Assembly: GCA_018657585.1 (NCBI GenBank)
Contig: JABHWX010000102.1
Span: forward strand, 1 to 45,307
DNA length: 45,307 nucleotides
Direction: 5' to 3'
Source of the DNA: Phycisphaerae bacterium
GTDB taxonomy: Bacteria; Planctomycetota; Phycisphaerae; Phycisphaerales; SM1A02
Below, piece by piece: positions 29,318 through 37,663 of the stretch. Position 1 is the stretch's first letter. Each line of letters opens with the position of its first letter. The notes beneath the pieces are model-generated. The model had not been told where the DNA came from. It searched no databases and saw only the letters and a list, made by a program, of their open reading frames with translations. Position numbers and translations under genes: made by a program.

Positions 29318-29355
29318 AAACAAGGAGTGCCGTGGTTATACGACACTCCTTGTTT
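29318..29355 (-). terminator. Terminator-like hairpin downstream of groEL
   Basis: AAACAAGGAGTGCCG ... CGACACTCCTTGTTT, one mismatch in 15 bp. Confidence 0.75.
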
Positions 29356-29375
29356 TTAATTTGGATGTGGTCTAC

Positions 29376-31004
29376 TTAATAGCCCATGTCGTCCATGCCA
29401 GCGTTTCCGCCAACCTTATTTTCTTTAAGGTCAGTAATTGCACAATCAGTTGTAAGCAAGAGACCGCTGATGCTAGCTGCATTTTGAAGAGCAACTCGTT
29501 CAACTTTTGTTGGAACGATGACGCCTGCTTTGATGAGATCTTCGTACTGACCAGTGAGTCCGTTAAAACCGAAGTTGTCGTTCTCAGCTTCGGTGACTTT
29601 TTGGCAAACAATTGAACCATCAAGCCCACAATTTTCAGCAATTTGACGTATTGGCGCACTTATTGCACGTCCAACAATATCAACGCCCAGCTTTTCGTCG
29701 CCTCGGGCTTTCTTGCGAGCACTTTCAAGTGCGCGTTTTGCTCGGATGACTGAAACGCCGCCGCCTGGCAAGATGCCTTCTTCTACTGCTGCACGGCAAG
29801 CGTGGAGTGCATCTTCGACTCGTGCTTTCTTTTCCTTCATTTCGACTTCTGTTGCTGCGCCAACGTTTATCTGAGCAACACCACCAGCTAATTTCGCTAA
29901 TCTCTCCTGTAGCTTTTCAGCGTCGTAATCGGAGGAGGTGTTTTCAATCTGTGCGCGAATTTGGTCAATTCTGCCTTTGATATCAGATGATGTGCCTGCA
30001 CCCTCAATAATAGTTGTGTTATCTTTTTCAACAGTAATTTTTTTAGCACGACCGAGTTGAGAAAGATCAAGTGACTCTAGATTCATACCGAGTTCTTCCA
30101 GAACAGGTTCACCGCCTGTAAGAATGGCAATGTCTTGGAGCATAGATTTTCTTCGATCGCCAAAACCAGGAGCTTTAACCGCGCATACTTTAATTGTGCC
30201 ACGAAGTTTGTTGACAACGAGAGTCGCGAGTGCTTCTGCGTCTACATCTTCTGCAACCACAAGAAGGGCTTTTCCAGTTTCAGCAACTTTACCTAAGATT
30301 GGCAGCAAATCCTTTGCAGTACTAATTTTCTTTTCATGAATGAGAACATAGCAATCGTCAAGATTTACTACCATGGCTGCAGTATCTGTGACGAAGTGAG
30401 GGCTTAGATATCCCTTGTCAAACTGCATGCCTTCAACGAGTTCTACATCAGTATCAAGCGATTGCCCTTCTTCGACGGTGATTACACCGTCTTTGCCAAC
30501 CTTGTCCATTGCTTTTGCAATGATGTTGCCAATTTCAGAGTCTTGGTTTGCCGCACAAGTTCCGACTTGTGCAATTTCACTGGAGTTTGTTACTTCATTT
30601 GACATTACTTTAAGTTCTGACACTATTGCTGCTACGCCTAAATCAACACCACGGCGGACTTGGTTTGCATGCGCGCCCGCAGTAATGTTTTTTAGGCCTT
30701 CTGTGAAAATGGCTTCTGCGTACACAGTTGCGGTTGTAGTACCATCGCCAGCGTCCTTGGAGCATTTTGAGGCGACTTCCTTAACCATTTGTGCGCCCAT
30801 ATTTTCCCAAGCGTCTTCAAGCTCAATCTCTTTCGCTACTGTGACACCGTCCTTTGTAACGGTTGGAGCTCCAAAAGATTTTTCAAGAATAACGACTCGT
30901 CCAGAAGGTCCTAACGTAGTTTTAACTGCTTTTGCGAGTTTTTGTATTCCATGGAGCATTTTTTCTCGTGCTTCAATATCAAATACTATTTGTTTTGCTG
31001 TCAT
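29376..31004 (-). CDS. groEL: Chaperonin GroEL
   Basis: '[33 protein letters not shown]', '[15 protein letters not shown]', '[16 protein letters not shown]'. Confidence 0.98.
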   Translation of the reverse strand: MTAKQIVFDIEAREKMLHGIQKLAKAVKTTLGPSGRVVILEKSFGAPTVTKDGVTVAKEIELEDAWENMGAQMVKEVASKCSKDAGDGTTTATVYAEAIFTEGLKNITAGAHANQVRRGVDLGVAAIVSELKVMSNEVTNSSEIAQVGTCAANQDSEIGNIIAKAMDKVGKDGVITVEEGQSLDTDVELVEGMQFDKGYLSPHFVTDTAAMVVNLDDCYVLIHEKKISTAKDLLPILGKVAETGKALLVVAEDVDAEALATLVVNKLRGTIKVCAVKAPGFGDRRKSMLQDIAILTGGEPVLEELGMNLESLDLSQLGRAKKITVEKDNTTIIEGAGTSSDIKGRIDQIRAQIENTSSDYDAEKLQERLAKLAGGVAQINVGAATEVEMKEKKARVEDALHACRAAVEEGILPGGGVSVIRAKRALESARKKARGDEKLGVDIVGRAISAPIRQIAENCGLDGSIVCQKVTEAENDNFGFNGLTGQYEDLIKAGVIVPTKVERVALQNAASISGLLLTTDCAITDLKENKVGGNAGMDDMGY

Positions 31005-31027
31005 AATTTCTTTCTTTCTTCGGTTAG

Positions 31028-31252
31028 TTAGATGTCATCTCGAACTTGCCATGCGGCTGAAACGTGCGAGCTATCGATCCAAATATTGTTTGCTTTTGTT
31101 TTGATGTGAATTCCCTGAGAACTCGTTAGTTTCTCTACGAATTCTACATCCATGATTTCCAATTCATTATCTTTGCCATAGAACATCATGGAAAGTTCTT
31201 TGTTTGTTCCAACCATGTCATGTAATATTTCAAGAAGCGGTCCGCGTTCCAT
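31028..31252 (-). CDS. Small hypothetical protein between groES and groEL
   Basis: 74-aa ORF on the operon strand, filling the groES-groEL gap with short spacers; 'AAGGAACTCGC' SD-like sequence upstream of its ATG. Confidence 0.65.
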   Translation of the reverse strand: MERGPLLEILHDMVGTNKELSMMFYGKDNELEIMDVEFVEKLTSSQGIHIKTKANNIWIDSSHVSAAWQVRDDI

Positions 31253-31270
31253 TGCGAGTTCCTTTCAGCG

Positions 31271-31561
31271 TTAATCAATAATGCCAAGGATGTCATCCTC
31301 AGTCATTATTAAATATTCATTGTTCTCAATTTTAATTTCTGTTCCCGCGTAAGAGGTGAACAATACATGGTCACCTTTTTTAACAGTAAATGGGATTCTG
31401 TCACCAGTATCTTGGTTGAGCCTTCCGTTCCCTACAGCAATAATCTTTCCTTCTTTTGGTTTGTCTTTTGCAGACTCTGGAAGATAGATCCCACTTTCTG
31501 TTTGTTGTCTTGCTTCTGCTCTTTGAACAAGCAGTTTGTCGCCTAATGGTTTTACGTTCAT
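31271..31561 (-). CDS. groES: Co-chaperonin GroES
   Basis: 'MNVKPLGDKLLVQRAEARQQTESGIYLPESAKDKPKEGKIIAVGNG'. Confidence 0.97.
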   Translation of the reverse strand: MNVKPLGDKLLVQRAEARQQTESGIYLPESAKDKPKEGKIIAVGNGRLNQDTGDRIPFTVKKGDHVLFTSYAGTEIKIENNEYLIMTEDDILGIID

Positions 31562-31619
31562 TTCATGTACTCCTTCTGTGTCTCGTGAAGTAGCGGTTGC
31601 TACCTCTGTTATCTCGTTA

Positions 31620-32114
31620 TTATTCTAATATCCTTGTCTGTGGCCAACGGTCAGAGTAGTGCTTTCTGAGCGCTCGATGAAGTGCATCGAGAAGGGTTTC
31701 TAACATGGCTGGACGGTCCACAACTGTGAAAGCACCTTCTTGCAGAGAGCGTGCCAAACTACGGGCATTTTCCCGAGCGGATGCTTGCCGCGGTCGAATG
31801 ACAATTGTAGGTGGTCGGGGCTGTAGGCGTCGTAAGATTTGAAGCACCCTCTCGCCACCAGGATTGCGGTTTGTTGTATTGTCTGTAAGTGGAATAGCAA
31901 GGTCAACAATTGCAATATGAATATCGTTGTTTTCAACTACTCGGACAGCTTCTTCCCCATTATTAGCCTTTAGCGCCCGTATTCCGAATGGACCTAGTAA
32001 TTGCGGAAGTTGGACAATAGATGAATTATCTCTCCAAGATGAGCATGTCAGAAGTAGATTAAGCCGTTTAGGTTGCTCTGTCTTGTTCTCTGAATTGGTG
32101 GGAAAAGTGTTCAT
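31620..32114 (-). CDS. Atypical CheY-like receiver-domain protein
   Basis: Receiver-like beta-alpha pattern with 'HIAIVDLAIPL'; lacks the N-terminal acidic pair; start at MNTFPTNSEN (ORF extends to 32135). Confidence 0.65.
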   Translation of the reverse strand: MNTFPTNSENKTEQPKRLNLLLTCSSWRDNSSIVQLPQLLGPFGIRALKANNGEEAVRVVENNDIHIAIVDLAIPLTDNTTNRNPGGERVLQILRRLQPRPPTIVIRPRQASARENARSLARSLQEGAFTVVDRPAMLETLLDALHRALRKHYSDRWPQTRILE

Positions 32115-32274
32115 GCTTACTCTTGTGAAACGCAAAAGCCGTGCCGTTCCAACCCCCTTTTTGTACTGTCAGAGCACATTTTTTACTTCTTCCGACTGCC
32201 TACTTGGCAGTCGATCTATAAGGTATTTTGATACGACACTCAATTGCTTGTAGGTGGTAGTATTCCCGACACCT

Positions 32275-33708
32275 ATGACTTACAAAACAAAAGCGACATT
32301 ACTGAGTTCAATTCTAAAGGATTTAGGTGGGGCGAGAACACCCGTTGGGGAGACTATTACCGTGCAGGGTTGGGTGCGTTCTAGAAGAGATTCAAAAGCG
32401 GGCTTATCGTTCATCCAGATTTCTGATGGGAGTTGTTTTGATTTACTTCAAATAGTTGCAAATAATGAGTTAGAAAATTACGAATCTGATGTATTACGAA
32501 TTACCACTGGGGCTTCGCTCGAAGTGACCGGTGAACTTGTAGAGTCTCAAGGCAAAGGGCAATCAGTAGAGTTGCAAGCGTCAAGCGTGAAGGTATTAGG
32601 GTTTGTAGAAGACCCAGATACGTATCCTGTCGCAGCAAAACGTCATACGTTCGAGTATTTGCGAACAGTTGCGCACCTTAGAACACGGACTAATACTTTT
32701 GCAGCACTTGCTAGAGTTCGTGATTGTTTGTCTCAAGCAGTTCATAGATATTTTCATAACAACCAATTCTTATGGGTACACACTCCTCTTATAACAGCTA
32801 GTGATTGCGAAGGCGCTGGTGAGATGTTCAGAGTATCAACACTTGATTTAGTGAATACGCCAATGACAGAAGAAGGAAATGTTGATTTTGACAAGGACTT
32901 TTTTGGGAAAGAATCTTTTTTAACAGTTTCAGGTCAGATTAATGTCGAGTCGTATGCATGTTCAATGAGCAGGGTGTACACCTTTGGCCCAACATTTCGT
33001 GCAGAAAATTCCAATACTTCAAGGCACCTTTCCGAATTTTGGATGATTGAACCAGAGATTGCTTTTGCAGATTTAAACGACGATGCCGATCTCGCTGAAG
33101 ACTTTTTGAAATCTATATTTACTGATTTGCTTAATGAGCGCTCGGACGATATGGAGTTCTTTCAACAACGAATCGACAAGGGGTGTATTGAACGGTTAGA
33201 GAATTTTGTTTCTGCAAGTTTTGAGCGAATGGAATACACGGATGCAATTACTGAGCTTGTAAAAGCCCAAGAGTCTGGAACAAAATTTGATTTTCCGGTT
33301 GAGTGGGGATGCGATTTACAATCGGAACATGAGCGCTGGTTAACTGATGAGCATGTAGGCAGACCTGTTGTTTTAATGAATTATCCTAAAGAGATAAAAG
33401 CCTTTTACATGCGGCTGAATGATGATGAAAAAACTGTTGCAGCAATGGATGTTTTGGCGCCCGGAATTGGTGAAATCATTGGTGGCTCTCAACGTGAGGA
33501 GCGATTAGAGGTGCTTGATCGAAGGATTGAAGAATGCGGTTTAGATTTGGAGCCGTATTGGTGGTACCGCGATTTACGCAAGTACGGTAGCGTGCCACAT
33601 GCTGGGTTTGGGCTTGGTTTTGAAAGAACAATCCTATACGCAACAGGAATGACCAACATTAGAGACGTTATTCCATTTTCGAGAACTCCTCGAAATTGTG
33701 ATTTTTAA
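32275..33708 (+). CDS. asnS: Asparaginyl-tRNA synthetase
   Basis: '[24 protein letters not shown]', '[47 protein letters not shown]', '[36 protein letters not shown]'. Confidence 0.97.
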   Translation: MTYKTKATLLSSILKDLGGARTPVGETITVQGWVRSRRDSKAGLSFIQISDGSCFDLLQIVANNELENYESDVLRITTGASLEVTGELVESQGKGQSVELQASSVKVLGFVEDPDTYPVAAKRHTFEYLRTVAHLRTRTNTFAALARVRDCLSQAVHRYFHNNQFLWVHTPLITASDCEGAGEMFRVSTLDLVNTPMTEEGNVDFDKDFFGKESFLTVSGQINVESYACSMSRVYTFGPTFRAENSNTSRHLSEFWMIEPEIAFADLNDDADLAEDFLKSIFTDLLNERSDDMEFFQQRIDKGCIERLENFVSASFERMEYTDAITELVKAQESGTKFDFPVEWGCDLQSEHERWLTDEHVGRPVVLMNYPKEIKAFYMRLNDDEKTVAAMDVLAPGIGEIIGGSQREERLEVLDRRIEECGLDLEPYWWYRDLRKYGSVPHAGFGLGFERTILYATGMTNIRDVIPFSRTPRNCDF

Positions 33709-33782
33709 GCAACAGACGTCCTATAACACTTTTTTATTACCGGTGAATCTTTGTTTATTCATGAATAAACAGGGTTATTTGA

Positions 33783-33992
33783 AACCAATCCTTTGATTTT
33801 GACGCTTCCTATATTCACGCAGATGGTCATGGCGGAGCGATCTTCTTAGGATTCCCAATTGAAGCTATGGCATCTGAGAGCCAGCCGCAATTGCTTACTG
33901 AAATCTCCGTTTGGATTGGCGGAGTTGAACCTCTTGCCCAACTGATTGCAATGGCGATGGCGTGCAACATTGCAGCCAATCGGTGTATTTGA
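33783..33992 (+). pseudogene. Start-less remnant of a secreted/amidase-associated protein C-terminus
   Basis: Open frame without a start: NQSFDFDASYIHADGHGGAIFLGFPIEAMASESQPQLLTEISVWIGGVEPLAQLIAMAMACNIAANRCI*. Confidence 0.5.
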
Positions 33993-34200
33993 TCAAACAA
34001 TCTATTAATCGGCGTCTGTTTTATCTTGTGAAGTACCAGTGGTTTACACTAACGAGGCAGTCCGATAATTGCATATCTAAAAATACACTCATGGCGCTTG
34101 TTTGGCTAAATGGGCACTAGACCCTCGTCCGATATCGCAAGAATTTTAAGATGTTTGATATTTGTCGAGAGAAGTTATGCCTACAAACGATTGTTAGTGA

Positions 34201-34307
34201 GTCCTTGGTTCAAGTTGCCATTGGTTGGCACTCCAAGGACGCTGTCTTTGACAGTTACTTTCCCGAGCTTCGTGGATAAGAAGCTCATGACGCAAAAGGG
34301 GTTTTGC
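34201..34307 (+). promoter_or_regulatory. Structured leader: four consecutive hairpins upstream of the B12-fold gene
   Basis: GTCCTTGG/CCAAGGAC with inner TGCCA/TGGCA; CTGTC/GACAG; GAGCTTC/GAAGCTC; GCAAAA-GGGG-TTTTGC next to the GTG start. Confidence 0.6.
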
Positions 34308-34308
34308 T

Positions 34309-35013
34309 GTGAACACTGATACTTTTATCGAAAAACTATTTCCACTTCTCATTACTGGCGATCGCAAGTCAGCTCGCGCGTGTGTCGCCGAAGCAATTAC
34401 TTGTGGTTGGACACCTGAAGAAATTTCAGAGAACGGTTTCTGGCCAATTCTAGATTCAATCAATACTCTTTATAGAAGTGATCAAATGACAAGCGTTGCG
34501 CATCACTACGCAACTCGCCTTCTTCGAAGTCTTGTCGATCAAGTGCAAGCAGGGTACACACAAAAGAATTCAAACAACAAATCAATTCTACTTTTCTGCG
34601 GTCCCAGTGAATCGGACGATCTAGCAGCGCAAATTGTTGCAGACCTTTGCGAAGCAGATGGCTGGGATGTTCGCTTTGGTGGCGGAGGTGTTCCATCGGA
34701 TGAAATTCTTGCAGAAACAAACGAATGCAAACCAGATGCACTATGTATGTTCTCATCAGCACCTTGTGATGCACCGCATATCCGAAATATAATAGATACA
34801 GTTAAATCAGTTGGGGCTTCGCCACATACCCAGATAGTTGTTGGCGGTGGGCTCTTCAATCGGGTCGAAGGTCTCGCAGAAGAAATTGGTGCAGATTTAT
34901 GGGCAAGTACACCAGCAGACTTGAAAACAAAAATTACAACAGAATCAGAGAGACGCGCAACGGAGGAACAGCGAACAGTTGGTCGAAATATTCGTCCTAG
35001 CAAAGCAGCATAA
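34309..35013 (+). CDS. B12-binding-fold regulator-like protein (degenerate cobalamin motif)
   Basis: Helical N-domain 'FWPILDSINTLYRSDQMTSVAHHYATRLL' and Rossmann-like C-domain 'SILLFCGPSESDDLAAQIVADLCEADGWDVRFGGGGVPSDEIL...QIVVGGGLFN'. Confidence 0.75.
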   Translation: MNTDTFIEKLFPLLITGDRKSARACVAEAITCGWTPEEISENGFWPILDSINTLYRSDQMTSVAHHYATRLLRSLVDQVQAGYTQKNSNNKSILLFCGPSESDDLAAQIVADLCEADGWDVRFGGGGVPSDEILAETNECKPDALCMFSSAPCDAPHIRNIIDTVKSVGASPHTQIVVGGGLFNRVEGLAEEIGADLWASTPADLKTKITTESERRATEEQRTVGRNIRPSKAA

Positions 35014-35041
35014 CAATCTGAAATAAACCCCTTTATTATCC

Positions 35042-35080
35042 AAATAACGCAATGAGTTAGTACTCATTGCGTTATTTTTT
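35042..35080 (+). terminator. Rho-independent terminator
   Basis: AAATAACGCAATGAGT-TAGT-ACTCATTGCGTTATTT, 16-bp perfect stem, followed by T-run. Confidence 0.92.
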
Positions 35081-35110
35081 GTACTATGCTTGTACGAAAG
35101 GTGGTTTGTT

Positions 35111-37663
35111 ATGAGAATTAAATATTGGCTGAATTTTGGTTTGTGCTTAGTTGTATCCCTTTGCGTGGCAAAGACATCACTAGCTCAGGGTATACCGCTT
35201 GCTGACCCAATTACGGTGAGGGAATTGGAGAAAATGTCCAATGACCTGAATCTTACCTTAGAGCAAAGCGAGGCTGTTATTTCAGTATACGACAGATACT
35301 TAGGTGATTTTACTCGAGTACTCGAGAACGAAGTACGAGATGTTATTGATGAATTTGCAATTGCTGCAGAATCTTTTGGCTTTATGAGTTTTAAAGTCAT
35401 CGAGCGAGAAATTGTTGACTCAATTGTTCGTAAAGCGCTTCGTGCGTTGAAAGCAATAGAAAAAACAGACGCTCAGTTTTACGATTCTATTTCTGGCATG
35501 TTGTCTGAAAAGCAGAGAGCTATCCTTGGCAGGGTTGCCTTAGAACGTAAAACAACACCATACAAACTAATTGTGTCGGAAATGTACGGCGGGTTGAACC
35601 CTGGTGGTCGGTCGCACTTGCGTCCATTGTTTAACAAATTTGATATAGAACCAACTGTAGAGATGGAAGAACTCTTGGATACTTACGATCAGCGATATTA
35701 CAAGGCAATGAAACAAGGTGTTGATGTATTAGTGAGAACGATTACGACTGCGTTAGATATGATTGATGAACTCGGACTCCAAGGTTTAGATCAACAAGCT
35801 CTCATGATGCGATTTATGACGGACGAGGCAGCAATCGAAGATTTAAAACGTCGTGGTGATATCTTACTAAAACCAATTAACGAACATGCTTATGAAATTA
35901 GCCAAATTAATTGGAAGACGTGGAACAAATTGGATTCGTTGTTAGATGAAGAAATTGCTTGGAAATTGCGAAAGTTCTATTTTCAACGTTCATTTCGCGA
36001 TGTAGTGAGGGGCGAGAAAAAAATAGAAAAATTATTTGGCGGAGCACTCAAGTTAAAGGAACTAAACGAAGGTCAAAAGGTTGATTTAGAAGATTTGGAA
36101 TCAACCTTTCAATCTAAATGGTCAAAGATGACAGAAGATTATGCTGACTTAATTGAACGTTCAAGACAAACACAAACAGTAGCGTCGTTAAGTCGAGAAA
36201 TTGGCACAGAGTTCGATGACCGCATTGCGTCGCTCGAAAATAAACGTGGAGAATACGTATCTAAAATAGAGTCTAGAATTCATGGTATTTTAGGGAAGGA
36301 ACTTTTAGCAATACTCCAAAACGATAAGAAAGAAGGCGCGCCACTTTGGTATGGCACGACAACAAATACAGATAAATCGGTCGCGACTTCAACATATGAA
36401 GTGCAGGTGATAGATGGTCAAGAAATGGAAGTTGCAACTACATCTACATCCAAATCTAGCGATGGAATTGTGACTATCGAAATCGATGACAATGCACTAA
36501 AAAAGAATTTATATGGCGGAGTAACACTTCCTGATTCAATCCCGCCCTCGTTCCCCGAACTGGCATCTCAAGTAGTTGGGTTAGATGAAAACGGAGAAAT
36601 GATTATTGACTCGGTTTACGAAGAGTACAGAGGTAAATACGATGCAACGTTTGACCAGATAAATCTGGAAGCACAAACCCTTATAAAAGAAGACATGACG
36701 GCAGCTGCACAGAAAAGAAAAATTAGAGAATTGACCCAGAAAGGCGCACAGAAAGTGGCAGAACTCGACATGTTGTTTTTTGAAGATGTTGTCGCAGTGA
36801 CAGGGTTAGACAAAGAAGATGCAAATATTAAAATGCTTGAGCATTACCGCCAAAGACAACGTACAGGAAGTCCAAATGACCCCTTTGGTTGGCGTGGTGG
36901 TGAAGGGGACACGATAGATCTCGTAGGTTTATATGTTATGTCCAAAGAATCTGAAAAATTACTAGGCGGATTACAAGAGGAAACAATAGTAGCAATTCGA
37001 AAATCTATGCAGAACTATCATGAATCGGTTAAAGACCAACATCAGTTGTATGCTGATGCGATGGGGCAGTTAGCACACTTAGAAGATGCTATGTATCTTA
37101 TGGAAGGTTCAGATCAGAATGGTGCTGTTGCGGAATCTATTCAACGAAGATGGCGAGAAACTTTTACTAATGTACGGGATTCAAAACGTGCACTGATGCT
37201 AGCTAATCAAGATGCTATGGCAATGTTATTAGAATCAGTTCCAGAATCGGATTCTTGGCGAGTGCGAATGGAATTTGTGAAACAAGCGTACCCAGATGTG
37301 TTTGATAAATCTGCGGATGCGACAAAATTTGTAACTGCTGCTCTAGTAATTCCCTCTCTAGAATCGTCACAAAAAAGTAAACTAGAGGACTTGGCTTCAA
37401 CGTATCGATTTAATTACTGGGATATTTGTGAAAAGATGATTGAAAACCACCAGTTAACAGCATCTGCAAAAAGTGGAACTAATCTAGTAAATAAAGAAGA
37501 GATTGATCGACAGTTGGAACTAGAATCACTTCGTTTTAAACGAAAGGAATTGAGCGATAGGTTGCAGATGAGGTTGCGGATGATTCTTACAGAGGACCAA
37601 GTGAAAGAAGTGCCTGGGTTGCGTCCAACAGTCGGCGCGCCATCTACATTTGGGATGAAATAA
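35111..37663 (+). CDS. Large secreted helical protein with internal repeats, unknown function
   Basis: Signal peptide 'MRIKYWLNFGLCLVVSLCVAKTSLAQG'; about 850 aa, charged and helical; ORF extends to 35090. Confidence 0.85.
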   Translation: MRIKYWLNFGLCLVVSLCVAKTSLAQGIPLADPITVRELEKMSNDLNLTLEQSEAVISVYDRYLGDFTRVLENEVRDVIDEFAIAAESFGFMSFKVIEREIVDSIVRKALRALKAIEKTDAQFYDSISGMLSEKQRAILGRVALERKTTPYKLIVSEMYGGLNPGGRSHLRPLFNKFDIEPTVEMEELLDTYDQRYYKAMKQGVDVLVRTITTALDMIDELGLQGLDQQALMMRFMTDEAAIEDLKRRGDILLKPINEHAYEISQINWKTWNKLDSLLDEEIAWKLRKFYFQRSFRDVVRGEKKIEKLFGGALKLKELNEGQKVDLEDLESTFQSKWSKMTEDYADLIERSRQTQTVASLSREIGTEFDDRIASLENKRGEYVSKIESRIHGILGKELLAILQNDKKEGAPLWYGTTTNTDKSVATSTYEVQVIDGQEMEVATTSTSKSSDGIVTIEIDDNALKKNLYGGVTLPDSIPPSFPELASQVVGLDENGEMIIDSVYEEYRGKYDATFDQINLEAQTLIKEDMTAAAQKRKIRELTQKGAQKVAELDMLFFEDVVAVTGLDKEDANIKMLEHYRQRQRTGSPNDPFGWRGGEGDTIDLVGLYVMSKESEKLLGGLQEETIVAIRKSMQNYHESVKDQHQLYADAMGQLAHLEDAMYLMEGSDQNGAVAESIQRRWRETFTNVRDSKRALMLANQDAMAMLLESVPESDSWRVRMEFVKQAYPDVFDKSADATKFVTAALVIPSLESSQKSKLEDLASTYRFNYWDICEKMIENHQLTASAKSGTNLVNKEEIDRQLELESLRFKRKELSDRLQMRLRMILTEDQVKEVPGLRPTVGAPSTFGMK

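Noticed and set aside
30415-31104. 229-aa plus-strand ORF
   Set aside because: Antisense to groEL with a composition mirroring it.
32194-32212. GACTGCC-TACTT-GGCAGTC hairpin upstream of asnS
   Set aside because: Short 7-bp dyad in a divergent promoter region; too weak to call a leader or terminator.
33993-34308. Cobalamin riboswitch upstream of the B12-fold gene
   Set aside because: No recognisable B12 box or conserved cobalamin riboswitch core, despite clear hairpins.
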